From the NCBI RefSeq assembly GCF_023715565.1, contig NZ_JAMBOJ010000012.1:30505-94504 (forward strand): a stretch of DNA of 64,000 nucleotides, written 5' to 3'. Shown in pieces: positions 48,774-57,326 of this stretch (the stretch's first letter is position 1; every line of letters begins with the position of its first letter). The translations under genes were made by a program, and so were the position numbers. This DNA comes from Cytobacillus firmus. GTDB taxonomy: Bacteria; Bacillota; Bacilli; Bacillales; Cytobacillaceae. A model generated the notes under the pieces. It searched no databases. It saw only the letters and a list, made by a program, of their open reading frames with translations, and was not told the DNA's origin.

Positions 48774-50837
48774 TTGGAATTAATGACCGATCAGCGTTTC
48801 AGGAAAACAATGAAATACTTGCGTGCAATTCTCATTATTAGCTTAATAGGAATGGCTTTGGCCGCTGTGATGATTGGGGGCATTCTGGTATATGCCAAAA
48901 TCCTGGGACCGCCGCCGCTCGCTGTTCCGCAGTCGACTTTATTTTTCTCGGATGATGGTACGGTGATCGGAGAAAGCCACAACGGGCAAAAGCGTTACTG
49001 GGCACCTCTTGATGATATCAGCCCGCATTTGGTTGATGCGACGGTTTCGATTGAGGATAAAAATTTTTACGAGCACAATGGTTTTGATTATAAAAGAATT
49101 GCCGGTGCCGCTCTCGCTGACCTTAAGGCAATGGCGAAGGTTCAAGGCGCCAGCACCATCACCCAGCAATATGCCCGCAATCTGTTTCTCGAGCACGAAA
49201 AAACTTGGAAGCGGAAGCTGCTTGAAGCCTTTTATACGATCAGGCTTGAGATGAATTATACGAAGAAGGAAATCCTTGAAGGCTATATTAATACAATTTA
49301 TTACGGCAATGGAGCTTATGGAGCACAGGCAGCAAGCCAGTTTTATTTCGGGAAGGATGCCAAGGACCTTTCTTTAACTGAGGCGTCCATTTTAGCCGGA
49401 ATCCCCAAGGGGCCAGGCATTTATTCGCCATTTGCATCAGCGGAAAAAGCTGAACAGCGTCAGAGAGTGATTCTGCAAACAATGGTGAAGAACGGGATGG
49501 TCAGCCAAAAGGAGGCGGATCTTGCTGCGGCGGAGGAGCTTGAACTTGTCGGCGAGCACATGCACCCTCGGACGAAAACAGCCCCCTATTTCCAGGATGC
49601 GGTCCGCAATGCACTTAAAACGCAGCTGAAGCTGGATGACCGGACCATTGAATTAGGCGGATTAAAGGTTTATACCACTTTAGATCTTAAGGAACAGGAA
49701 ATCGCGGAAGAAACAGTGGAGAAGATGATTTCTAAAGATTCGGAGATTCAAGTCGGGATTGTGGCCATGAATCCGAAGAACGGATATGTGAAAGCGATGG
49801 TCGGCGGCAGGGATTATGAGGAGAGTCCCTTTAACAGGGCAGTCCAAGCCGTCAGGCAGCCCGGATCGACGATCAAGCCGCTGCTTTATTACGCGGCATT
49901 GGAGCAGGGATTCACCCCGTCCACTCCCATCCGAAGTGAGCAGACGACATTCCGCTTTGAAGACGGCACACCAGACTACACACCGCATAATTTCAACAGC
50001 AAATATGCGGATGCCGAGATCACATTAGCCCAAGCACTGGCTTTATCTGACAATGTGTATGCGGTGAAGACCCATTTATTTTTAGGAGAAGAGACGCTTG
50101 TCAATACAGCCAAGAAATTTGGCATCACTTCTAAAATGGCGAAGGTTCCGTCGCTGGCACTCGGCACATCGGGTATGAGAGTCATTGAGCTGGCGAACGC
50201 CTACAGCATGTTTGCCAATGGCGGGAAAAAGGTATCACCGGTGCTGATTAAGCGTGTAGAAAACCATAAAGGCGAAGTCATCTACGAGCAGGAGCCTTTC
50301 CAGATGAAGGTTCTGAAGCCTGATCTCGCCTTCGTCATGACTCATATGATGACGGGAACCTTTGACCGGAAGCTGAACGGATATGCCCAGGTAACGGGAA
50401 GCACCGTTATCAATGATATGACCCGCCCCTATGCCGGCAAGTCAGGCTCAACCGAAACGGACAGCTGGATGGCCGGCTTTACACCGCAGCTGGTTACCGC
50501 AGTATGGACCGGCTATGACAAAGGCCAGGTTATTACAAAAACCGTTGAAAAAACGTATGCAAAAAACATTTGGATCCGGTTCATGGAACAAGCCCATAAA
50601 GGGAAGCCGGCAAAGGAATTCAAAGCACCCAAAGGCACAGTGGGCGTCTACATCGACCCCGCAAACGGAAAAATAGCCGGGGAAAACTGCCCCGTCAAGC
50701 GCCTTACCTACTTCGCAGAAGGTACAGAACCTGCGGAATACTGTACAGACCACCTGAACCACAAAAAAGAGGAAAAGTCAGAGCAGCCTGAAACGAAGCC
50801 GAAGACACCTTGGTATAAGAAGTTGTTCCGGTGGTGA
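48774..50837 (+). CDS. pbpG: Class A penicillin-binding protein (PBP2d/PbpG-like)
   Basis: This 687-residue bifunctional enzyme makes and crosslinks glycan strands. It has a membrane anchor (about 17-42), a GT51 transglycosylase domain (EDKNFYEHNGFDYKRI, with the catalytic Glu, and GASTITQQYARNLFL), then a transpeptidase domain with STIK (GSTIKPLLYYAAL), SDN (ALSDNVYAVKT) and KSG (KSGSTETDSWMAGFTP). I use TTG at 48774, 8 nt after AGGGGG. Synteny with speE/ywhD identifies it as pbpG, which acts in spore cortex or germ-cell wall synthesis in B. subtilis. Its stop lies inside a tandem repeat. Confidence 0.92.
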   Translation: MELMTDQRFRKTMKYLRAILIISLIGMALAAVMIGGILVYAKILGPPPLAVPQSTLFFSDDGTVIGESHNGQKRYWAPLDDISPHLVDATVSIEDKNFYEHNGFDYKRIAGAALADLKAMAKVQGASTITQQYARNLFLEHEKTWKRKLLEAFYTIRLEMNYTKKEILEGYINTIYYGNGAYGAQAASQFYFGKDAKDLSLTEASILAGIPKGPGIYSPFASAEKAEQRQRVILQTMVKNGMVSQKEADLAAAEELELVGEHMHPRTKTAPYFQDAVRNALKTQLKLDDRTIELGGLKVYTTLDLKEQEIAEETVEKMISKDSEIQVGIVAMNPKNGYVKAMVGGRDYEESPFNRAVQAVRQPGSTIKPLLYYAALEQGFTPSTPIRSEQTTFRFEDGTPDYTPHNFNSKYADAEITLAQALALSDNVYAVKTHLFLGEETLVNTAKKFGITSKMAKVPSLALGTSGMRVIELANAYSMFANGGKKVSPVLIKRVENHKGEVIYEQEPFQMKVLKPDLAFVMTHMMTGTFDRKLNGYAQVTGSTVINDMTRPYAGKSGSTETDSWMAGFTPQLVTAVWTGYDKGQVITKTVEKTYAKNIWIRFMEQAHKGKPAKEFKAPKGTVGVYIDPANGKIAGENCPVKRLTYFAEGTEPAEYCTDHLNHKKEEKSEQPETKPKTPWYKKLFRW

Positions 50838-50899
50838 CAGTTGACGGTTGACGGTGGTGACAGTTGACGGTTGACGGTGGTGACAGTTGACGGTTGACG
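50831..50899 (+). repeat. Three 23-nt tandem repeats over the pbpG stop
   Basis: GGTGACAGTTGACGGTTGAC repeats three times with a 23-nt period. The TGA of the first unit (50835-50837) ends pbpG, and the array runs straight into the palindrome at 50903. Confidence 0.88.
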
Positions 50900-50902
50900 G
50901 TG

Positions 50903-50951
50903 GTGACAGGTACCTATACCACTTCACTCAACTGGTATAGGTACCTGTCAC
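50903..50951. repeat. 49-nt palindromic repeat (type A), copy 3
   Basis: Perfect 19-bp arms GTGACAGGTACCTATACCA around loop CTTCACTCAAC. Downstream of pbpG, before its terminator. Confidence 0.92.
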
Positions 50952-50963
50952 TTTCCTCTATTA

Positions 50964-51003
50964 AAATGAAAAACCCCGGGGTCCGAATCCCGGGGTTTTT
51001 CGT
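50964..51003. terminator. Bidirectional terminator after pbpG
   Basis: AAAAACCCCGGG, a GTCCGAAT-type loop and CCCGGGGTTTTT; T-runs on both strands. Confidence 0.92.
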
Positions 51004-51128
51004 GTCCTAGTGCTATACTGTGCCTTCACACTGTTAATTAGTTTACTTTTTTTAAGTGAATTGTACAAGTAGTTAGAAAATCACGTCAAAAAAATGTCAC
51101 AATTTCGTCACAAAATCAGACTTTTTTT

Positions 51129-51641
51129 CTAAATGGCTTGTAAATCTGTTTTTAGCTGTTCCGCCGATCTTTCCCACATGCCAGCATCATGGTTTTTCAG
51201 GAAATCGGCCAGCACTTTTTTAGATTTTTCGTCCATATGATCCACAATGATATGTCTTTTAATCGATTTATCCATGCGGTTCACATGCTCGGGAAGTGAT
51301 TTGTAGCCCCGGCGAATCTCCCTGTCAACCGTCATTTCACAGGCCGTAACGCCTGCATAGTAGGCGCCTCCCTCTTTGCGGTCAATAGTAATCCAAATTA
51401 GCCAGTACGGCTTACCGTTGGGCACTTCCTCTTTGCTTTTCAAAAACTTGATGCCTTTTTCCACTGGACTGCGCGCATGCATGGCACCCACTTCAATAGA
51501 CGCCTCCGCGGCATCCACATCGATGATGACCGGTGTCACATTATCAAGGCTAAGAGTTCCGACCCCGAATCCGCCATGCCCATCTGTCGGGTCGCTCTTG
51601 ATAATATTAAAATCGACTTTCTTTTTCTTTTTTTCTTCCAT
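51129..51641 (-). CDS. ywhD: YwhD family protein
   Basis: This 170-residue conserved Bacillus protein of unknown function has the opening KKKKVDFNIIKSD and GHGGFGVGTLSLDNVTPVII. The ATG at 51641 is 7 nt after GGAGG; a GTG six bases upstream is too near the site. It starts 37 nt after ywhC and is co-transcribed with it. Confidence 0.88.
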   Translation of the reverse strand: MEEKKKKKVDFNIIKSDPTDGHGGFGVGTLSLDNVTPVIIDVDAAEASIEVGAMHARSPVEKGIKFLKSKEEVPNGKPYWLIWITIDRKEGGAYYAGVTACEMTVDREIRRGYKSLPEHVNRMDKSIKRHIIVDHMDEKSKKVLADFLKNHDAGMWERSAEQLKTDLQAI

Positions 51642-51678
51642 CTTCACGTCCTCCTATCCAAGTAGTGTGATCTTACTA

Positions 51679-52338
51679 TTATGTCATAAATAATTCATAG
51701 AAAAAATCATTTAGGCCGCTCGCCAAAACCGGCAATACCGTGTTAAAAATCGGCTGGATGGTGTATTGATCCAGCGGGGTAATGACAAGGATCAGAAAAA
51801 TAACGGAGCCGTATGCCTCAAACCTGGTCATTTTCGGGCGAATATGGGCCGGTGCCAAATCCTCGATAATTCTGTAGCCATCAAGCGGCGGAAACGGCAG
51901 CAGGTTGAATACAAACAGCACTAAATTCAGCTGAATAAAGATATTCAGGAAATCCGCCACAAACGCTGGAAACGAAGCTGCGAGCCCTGTTCCGGCAAGG
52001 GCATACCAGATGAAAAAGCCCAGAACAGCCATCACCAGATTGGAAATCGGCCCTGCAATGGAGACTGAAATCCCGGCAAGCCTTGGATTTTTAAAAAAGA
52101 AGCGGTTGACCGGTACAGGCCTGGCCCATCCGAAACCGGCAATAAAAATCAGGATTGTCCCAATCGGATCCAAATGCTGCATGGGATTTAACGTTAACCT
52201 TCCCTGGTTTTTTGCAGTGGGATCGCCAAACTTATAAGCCATATAGGCGTGGGCAAATTCATGAACCGTAAAGGCAATCATCAATGTTACCGCCACATAG
52301 GGAATCTCCCTCAGAGAAAACGCCAAAAATTGTTCCAA
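51679..52338 (-). CDS. ywhC: M50 (site-2 protease) family membrane metalloprotease
   Basis: This 219-residue polytopic membrane protein has the zinc motif HEFAH in FTVHEFAHAYMAYKFGDP and the second metal motif LLPFPPLDGYRI. Short S2P forms like this lack PDZ domains; the substrate is unknown. The start is TTG at 52338, about 11 nt after GAGGGAG, and is uncertain. It is divergent from ywhB. Confidence 0.9.
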   Translation of the reverse strand: MEQFLAFSLREIPYVAVTLMIAFTVHEFAHAYMAYKFGDPTAKNQGRLTLNPMQHLDPIGTILIFIAGFGWARPVPVNRFFFKNPRLAGISVSIAGPISNLVMAVLGFFIWYALAGTGLAASFPAFVADFLNIFIQLNLVLFVFNLLPFPPLDGYRIIEDLAPAHIRPKMTRFEAYGSVIFLILVITPLDQYTIQPIFNTVLPVLASGLNDFFYELFMT

Positions 52339-52521
52339 AAGCCAAAACTCCCTCTCCTGCCGGCTAAAAAAGCCAGGCTTTATTTATACATACTATGTAG
52401 GAAAAGCCGTTCTATTTACCTAAAAGTATACATGAACGCCTGGTCAAAGGGAATCAAGCTTGCACATTGCAGGAAAAAGTGGAAAAATACAAACAAGCAT
52501 ACATTATGAGGAGGAAAAGAA

Positions 52522-52707
52522 ATGCCATACGTAACCGTGAAAATGCTTGAAGGCCGTACGGAGGAACAAAAAAAAGCGCTTGCTGAAAAAGTAACAGCAG
52601 CCGTCAGCGAAACAACTGGAGCACCCGAAGATAAAATCGTCGTATTTATCGAAGAAATGACCAAAAATCATTATGCTGTCGGCGGAAAACGCTTAAGCGA
52701 CGAGTAG
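52522..52707 (+). CDS. ywhB: 4-oxalocrotonate tautomerase family protein
   Basis: This 61-residue protein of the tautomerase superfamily works as a hexamer; Pro1 after Met removal (MPYVTVKMLEGRT) is the catalytic base, and Arg11-type positions fit the family. B. subtilis YwhB tautomerises 2-hydroxymuconate in vitro; its cell role is unclear. The ATG follows GGAGGAAAAGA. Its 3' end is duplicated as a remnant at 53085. Confidence 0.93.
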   Translation: MPYVTVKMLEGRTEEQKKALAEKVTAAVSETTGAPEDKIVVFIEEMTKNHYAVGGKRLSDE

Positions 52708-52708
52708 A

Positions 52709-52764
52709 AATGCGCTCAAAAAGGCAGTTTCCTTTAGGGGGACTGCCTTTTTGAGCGCATTTTA
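52709..52764 (+). terminator. ywhB terminator
   Basis: A long stem AATGCGCTCAAAAAGGCAGT / ACTGCCTTTTTGAGCGCATT, starting 2 nt past the stop; the right arm carries the T-run. Confidence 0.9.
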
Positions 52765-52779
52765 CTTTCGGATAAATAG

Positions 52780-53020
52780 ATTCTGTGCGGATAGCCGGAA
52801 TTTCTGTGCGCATAACATTTTTTCTGTGCGCTTAGCCGAATTTCTGTGCGCATAACATTTTTTCTGTGCGCTTAGCCGGATTTCTGTGCGCATAACATTT
52901 TTTCTGTGCGCTTAGCCGAATTTCTGTGCGCATAACATTTTTTCTGTGCGCTTAGCCGGATTTCTGTGCGCATAACATTTTTTCTGTGCGCTCAGCCGGA
53001 TTTCTGTGCGCTCAGAGATA
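52780..53020. repeat. 20-nt phrase repeat (TTTCTGTGCG core), main array
   Basis: Twelve consecutive 20-nt units begin TTTCTGTGCG. The second ten bases alternate between CATAACATTT and CTTAGCCGRA, giving a near-perfect 40-nt composite period. No unique spacers occur, so it is not CRISPR. It follows the ywhB terminator. Confidence 0.92.
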
Positions 53021-53084
53021 CTATGCTCAAAATACCAGTGCCTAGCACTTAATGCTGCCCATTTCTCTTGAAATATTGGCATTC

Positions 53085-53192
53085 AGCGCAACTATAGGAG
53101 CACCTGAAGACATATCGTCGTATCCATTGTAGAAATGACCAAAAATCACTATGCTATCAGCGTAAAACACCTCAGCGATCAGTAGAATTTCA
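53085..53192 (+). pseudogene. Degraded duplicate of the ywhB 3' end
   Basis: The stretch with GGAGCACCTGAAGACATATC, GAAATGACCAAAAATCACTATG and GCGATCAGTAGAA aligns base for base with the last third of ywhB (positions 52600-52710) but has stops and indels. It lies between two arrays of the same TTTCTGTGCG repeat. Confidence 0.85.
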
Positions 53193-53327
53193 GAAAAAGA
53201 GATAGTTTTCTGTAATGGAGTTTACTTTTTTTGCATATGGGGATAGGTTATTTCCATGGTAGCCCGATTTTACTTGCAGATAATTAAATTTATTTACTCA
53301 TAGCACGTTTTTATTTTCGGATAAAAA

Positions 53328-53445
53328 AGATTCTGTGCGTTTAACGCAAATTTCTGTGCGCATAACATTTTTTCTATGCGCTTACCCCGATTTCTGTGCG
53401 CATAAATTTTTTTCTGTGCACTCAGCCCAAATTTCTGCGCTCCTC
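53328..53445. repeat. 20-nt phrase repeat, second degraded array
   Basis: Units such as ATTCTGTGCG, TTTCTGTGCGCATAACATTT and TTTCTATGCGCTTA follow the ywhB remnant. The lead-in TTTTATTTTCGGATAAA matches the lead-in of the main array. Nothing else was seen in 52708-53501. Confidence 0.82.
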
Positions 53446-53482
53446 AAACAACCTGATTTCTATGCTATTTAATATCCTCACC

Positions 53483-53522
53483 AAAAAACAAAGCCGGGCG
53501 CTCAATGCAGCCCGGCTTTTTC
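53483..53522 (-). terminator. ywgA terminator
   Basis: The minus strand reads AAAAGCCGGGCTGCATTGAG, then CGCCCGGCTTTGTTTTTT; overlaps the stop. Confidence 0.85.
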
Positions 53523-54011
53523 TCTTAAGCTTTCAATATATTGATACGCCTGTTCCACTTCTTCATCCGTGTAGCGCTGTTTGCTTTTTAGGGTAAAGAC
53601 TTTTTCTTTCACTTCTTCTTTTGGCAGGTCATTGAAATAAAGGACTGTTGAGACGAGTTCAAGGAATCTTGCATTCTGGCCGTTCATATCGAGCAGGCAG
53701 TCCTGGAGGCTCGGCATCTCGACTTCGTTGATTCCCAAAAATTCCTTGCCGGTTTCAGTGAGCGTGTACCTATACTGATAGTAGCCGCCCTTTTTTTCCT
53801 TAACTTCATTTAAGAATCCCATGTTGCAGAGCTCTTCGACCCTTAGTGTCAATTCTTCCGAATATGGCCCGTAAAAGTGAAATTGAAATCTTTCCTGAAA
53901 GGGAAAGGCGATGTTTTTGGCGATATAAATCATTTTCTGCAGCTTTTTCCGTCCCACGATTTCTTCAGAGACTGCAATGGCGTGCATTAGTTTGGCGTGA
54001 TCCTTTAACAA
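53502..54011 (-). CDS. ywgA: YwgA family protein
   Basis: This 169-residue protein has a winged-helix-like fold: LMHAIAVSEEIVGRKKLQKMIY at the start and FHFYGPYSEELTLRVEELCN, a pattern also seen in phage-type Panacea/YwgA domains. Function unknown. The start is TTG at 54011 after an AGGAG site. It begins 41 nt after ywfO and is likely in the same transcript. Confidence 0.87.
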   Translation of the reverse strand: MLKDHAKLMHAIAVSEEIVGRKKLQKMIYIAKNIAFPFQERFQFHFYGPYSEELTLRVEELCNMGFLNEVKEKKGGYYQYRYTLTETGKEFLGINEVEMPSLQDCLLDMNGQNARFLELVSTVLYFNDLPKEEVKEKVFTLKSKQRYTDEEVEQAYQYIESLREKAGLH

Positions 54012-54052
54012 AACTCTTCATCTCCTACTCCATTTTTTCCCGTATCTATGTT

Positions 54053-55354
54053 CTAATCGATTTCCAGCAGCATTTTAATCTGCTTTTTAATGTTTGGCTT
54101 TTTGCTGTCGTCTGCAATAAAATCAGCCGGAAAGTACAGCTTATGATCCGTTCGGCGTTTTCCGGAAATGGCATCTACGATCTCTGATTCACGGGAAAGC
54201 TCGCGGATATCCCCATTTTTCAGCAGCAGATGAATCGGCAATCTTTCTTCTTCCTCGCCCGGACGGTAGAAATCATAAGGCAAATCTGATGAAGAATCGA
54301 CGACCAGATAGTATTCAGGATCCATGCCTGCCTTTATAAACAATGCCGACAGCTCTGCCAGCTTCTTGTATTCTTTCGCTGGGTCGAATTCGACGTATTT
54401 ATATAAATTCCTGTCCATAAAGCGGCAGCAAAGATCCTTCAAAATCGGGTCTTCTTCCTCCTGCCACATCTGAAAATAATAAAGAATAATAGCTTCATCA
54501 AGCTTTATATAATCCTCAAGAGTGATTTCCCCATTGAATAAAGAATAAAAATGGATCGGATCATATTTAAATTTGTATTTCTGTTCATGCAAATCCTTCG
54601 CGCGATGAAGGATTTTGGTCAGGATGACCTCTGCACTGCGGGTTACCGGGTGGAAATACACCTGCCAATACATCTGATAGCGGCTCATTATGTAATCCTC
54701 AACAGCATGCATCCCGCTCTGCTTAATCACGACCTGGTCTTCCCGCGGTCTCATGACACGCAGAATCCGCTCCATATCAAAGTGGCCATAGCTGACACCG
54801 GTAAAATAAGCGTCCCGCTGCAGATAATCCATCCGGTCCGCATCAATCTGGCTGGAAATCAGGCTGACGACCAGCTTATTTTTAGACGTTTTGGCAATCA
54901 CATCCGCCACTTTCTGCGGAAAATCGGCACTGACCCTTGTAAGCACATGATGGACCTCAGTGTCTCCGAGAATGATCGCCCTCGTATAATGCTCATGATC
55001 CAAGTCGAATACTTTTTCAAAAGAGTGCGAGAACGGACCATGCCCCAAATCGTGGAGAAGTGCCGCACATAAAGTCAGGATGCGGTCTTCTTCATCCCAT
55101 TCCGGCCTTCCCAAAAAGACATCATCGGAAATGCGGCGCACAATCTCGTAAACTCCGAGTGAGTGATTAAAACGGCTATGTTCAGCACCATGGAAGGTTA
55201 AATAAGTTGTCCCGAGCTGCTTAATTCTTCTGAGGCGCTGGAACTCTTTTGTCCCGATTAAATCCCAGATGACTCTGTCCCTGACGTGTATGTACCTATG
55301 AACGGGGTCTTTGAATACCTTTTCCTCATTTAACTTTTCCGCTGAATATGCCAT
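54053..55354 (-). CDS. ywfO: HD-domain (d)GTP triphosphohydrolase-like protein
   Basis: This 433-residue HD-superfamily protein has RFNHSLGVYEIVRRI, the metal HD pair in LLHDLGHGPFSHSFE, and SQIDADRMDYLQRDA later. Related proteins hydrolyse dGTP or dNTPs to the nucleoside and triphosphate. The ATG at 55354 is 6 nt after GGAGGG; the longer frame lacks a site. It precedes ywgA. Confidence 0.92.
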   Translation of the reverse strand: MAYSAEKLNEEKVFKDPVHRYIHVRDRVIWDLIGTKEFQRLRRIKQLGTTYLTFHGAEHSRFNHSLGVYEIVRRISDDVFLGRPEWDEEDRILTLCAALLHDLGHGPFSHSFEKVFDLDHEHYTRAIILGDTEVHHVLTRVSADFPQKVADVIAKTSKNKLVVSLISSQIDADRMDYLQRDAYFTGVSYGHFDMERILRVMRPREDQVVIKQSGMHAVEDYIMSRYQMYWQVYFHPVTRSAEVILTKILHRAKDLHEQKYKFKYDPIHFYSLFNGEITLEDYIKLDEAIILYYFQMWQEEEDPILKDLCCRFMDRNLYKYVEFDPAKEYKKLAELSALFIKAGMDPEYYLVVDSSSDLPYDFYRPGEEEERLPIHLLLKNGDIRELSRESEIVDAISGKRRTDHKLYFPADFIADDSKKPNIKKQIKMLLEID

Positions 55355-55603
55355 TCCGTACCCTCCGCTTTTCCTGTGTTCACGTAATCCCAACCTGTTG
55401 TTCCCAATTTCTGGCGTATTCCTATTATATCCCGATTAGAGTGTCAATTCATCACAAAATTCACCGTTTTTCATGACTGTTCGACAGAAACCGCGATACA
55501 GCAATCATCTGGCCAAGAAATATTTTTCGACTTTTCTAAAAACATTATTGCCTCCTAAGTCTATTTACCAATCAGGGCTAATTCATAAACTCAGGCAAAA
55601 AAT

Positions 55604-55643
55604 AAAATCACCTCACGACAGGAGTCAGGGTGATCTTTATTTA
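55604..55643 (-). terminator. Possible yuzB terminator
   Basis: The minus strand reads GATCACC, a long loop, GGTGATTTTATTTTTT, past the intergenic repeat. Confidence 0.5.
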
Positions 55644-55654
55644 CGACTATGTAT

Positions 55655-55862
55655 AGAATTTTGAACGTCGATAACTGTCCAGCTCTAAGCTCCATCAGCT
55701 CGTCGTATGCTTGAGGCCCGCAGGACAAGGAAGGCTTCGTCAGCATAAACATCGCACGACCGAAAGCCACAGCTTTTGGGAGGATGCGAGTCATGCAGAC
55801 GTTGCCACAGAACGCAGCGATTTACGTCTGCGTTCCTTTATAGGCGGGCGCCTTACGCTTTT
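55655..55862. mobile_element. MITE-like intergenic element (AAGCGNAAGGCGCC...GAGCTGGACA)
   Basis: The minus strand begins AAGCGTAAGGCGCCCGCC and ends GATGGAGCTTAGAGCTGGAC. It has internal palindromes and no true gene; the 55591-55794 open frame lies within it. Short copies with similar ends occur at 3664, 57203 and 63797. Confidence 0.65.
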
Positions 55863-55863
55863 T

Positions 55864-56085
55864 TTATTTCAGCTTTTTATTAATTTTCTCCATCAATTCC
55901 TCTTCCGTCAGTGCAGCAAGAGGACGGTTATTGACGAAAGCAAATGTTTTTTTGCGGCCTGGTCCGCAATAGGACTGGCAGCCGACATCAATTTTTGCTT
56001 CTGGATCTATTTCTTTTAATCGCGGTACCAATGTCTTCAGATTTACTGCCTGACAATCGTCGCAAACACGAAATTCGTTTGCCAT
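55864..56085 (-). CDS. yuzB: YuzB family protein (DUF1450)
   Basis: This 73-residue protein has CDDCQ near the start and [17 protein letters not shown], cysteine motifs of the thioredoxin-like ferredoxin fold. Function unknown. The ATG follows AAAGGG at 10 nt. The 56086-56448 gap upstream shows no gene. Confidence 0.88.
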   Translation of the reverse strand: MANEFRVCDDCQAVNLKTLVPRLKEIDPEAKIDVGCQSYCGPGRKKTFAFVNNRPLAALTEEELMEKINKKLK

Positions 56086-56448
56086 CTTCGTACAACCCTT
56101 TCTGCGGTCAATCTTTTATATAGTCACGGCGCTTTTTGCGCCTTATCTTCTTCGATAAAGCATGTCCGCTGTACGGCATTCCTATTCCAAATTCCAAATA
56201 AAGGACTGCCCTGCCCAACTGCTACAGGCTATTTTAAAACTTATCGACTTTCATTGCAAGCTGTAATCATTAACTTGGGTGGTGAATCTTGCTAAACTTC
56301 ACAAAACTGCCATACGTATCTAGTGAAAATAAATAATTTTAAAATAATCTACTATCCTTTTAATCACCTTTGTATAAAATCTGCCAGGTTTGTCCATCCT
56401 TTAACTAAGGCAACAGCAAAAAGTAATTAATTAGGGAGTTGAGGTTAT

Positions 56449-57201
56449 ATGAAAATACGTCAGGACGCTTGGACAGATGAAAACGATTTATTGCTGGCAG
56501 AGACTGTTTTACGGCATGTAAGGGAAGGCAGCACACAGTTAAACGCATTTGAGGAAGTCGGAGACAAGCTGAATCGCACCTCAGCGGCATGCGGATTCCG
56601 CTGGAACGCCGTGGTGAGGCATCAATATGAAAAAGCGCTTGGACTGGCAAAAAAACAGCGCAAGCAGAGACAAAGAATGCTAGGAAAGGATCAGGGCGGC
56701 AAGAAGAAACTCTTATACTCTCCGCCAGTTCCGACAATGCAGGAGGTCACAGCAGCTCCAGTTCAGGCTAATGCGATCGTACCTCCGTCACCGGCAGATT
56801 TTTACGAGGAGCGCACAGAGGATGATGCCCCTGTCCAGACTGAAACGGTCCCATCCTACACCTATACAGAGCCGGTTAACACGGCACCTGCACAGCTGGA
56901 TATGGATACCGTTATCGCATACTTGCAAACATTGAATCATTCGGGTATTCAGCTTGATATACTAAAGAATGAGAATGAAAGATTGAAGCGCGAAAATGCA
57001 GATCTCAGAAGCCAAAATGAAGAGCTTGAGAGTAAAATCGCCAAGCTGGAGCAGAATACGGTAACCATTCAGGAAGATTACGAGACACTGATGAAAATCA
57101 TGAACAGAGCCCGCAATTTTGTTCTGTTTGATGAAGAAGAAAGGCCGGCATCCAAGTTTAAAATGGACCGCAACGGCAATTTGGAGAGAGTCGCTGAATA
57201 G
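56449..57201 (+). CDS. rsfA: Prespore-specific regulator RsfA-type
   Basis: RsfA is a forespore (sigma-F regulon) transcription factor. The 250-residue protein has a Myb/SANT-like N-terminus (residues 5-60, [20 protein letters not shown] and [15 protein letters not shown]), a Lys/Arg-rich linker, a Pro/Thr-rich middle, and a coiled coil (about 175-215). The ATG follows GGGAG. No clear sigma-F promoter was found. It converges with lipL. Confidence 0.93.
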   Translation: MKIRQDAWTDENDLLLAETVLRHVREGSTQLNAFEEVGDKLNRTSAACGFRWNAVVRHQYEKALGLAKKQRKQRQRMLGKDQGGKKKLLYSPPVPTMQEVTAAPVQANAIVPPSPADFYEERTEDDAPVQTETVPSYTYTEPVNTAPAQLDMDTVIAYLQTLNHSGIQLDILKNENERLKRENADLRSQNEELESKIAKLEQNTVTIQEDYETLMKIMNRARNFVLFDEEERPASKFKMDRNGNLERVAE

Positions 57202-57202
57202 A

Positions 57203-57230
57203 AAAAGCGGAAGCGCCTTGCTCACAAGGC
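57203..57230. repeat. Short GCGGAAGCGCC repeat end with hairpin
   Basis: AAAGCGGAAGCGCCTTGCTC then ACAAGGCGCT, a 9-bp stem with 4-nt loop. It matches one end of the element at 55655. Confidence 0.45.
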
Positions 57231-57285
57231 GCTGAATTTCCCGGCACCGGGAGCAGGAGAAAATGGCAGCACCTTCTTTCAAGGA

Positions 57286-57326
57286 GGGCCGCAGATCGAT
57301 AACGACTGCGGCTCTTCTTTTATTTA
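57286..57326. terminator. rsfA terminator
   Basis: GCCGCAG, GATCGATAAC-type loop, CTGCGGCTCTTCTTTTATTT; ends at the lipL stop. Confidence 0.75.

Noticed and set aside
52780..53020. Possible CRISPR array (regular short repeats)
   Set aside because: The sequences between the TTTCTGTGCG cores are themselves repeated in two alternating forms, so there are no unique spacers, and no cas genes are near.
55591..55794. 67-residue frame in the yuzB-ywfO gap
   Set aside because: It lies wholly within a MITE-like repeat with internal palindromes and has no ribosome binding site.
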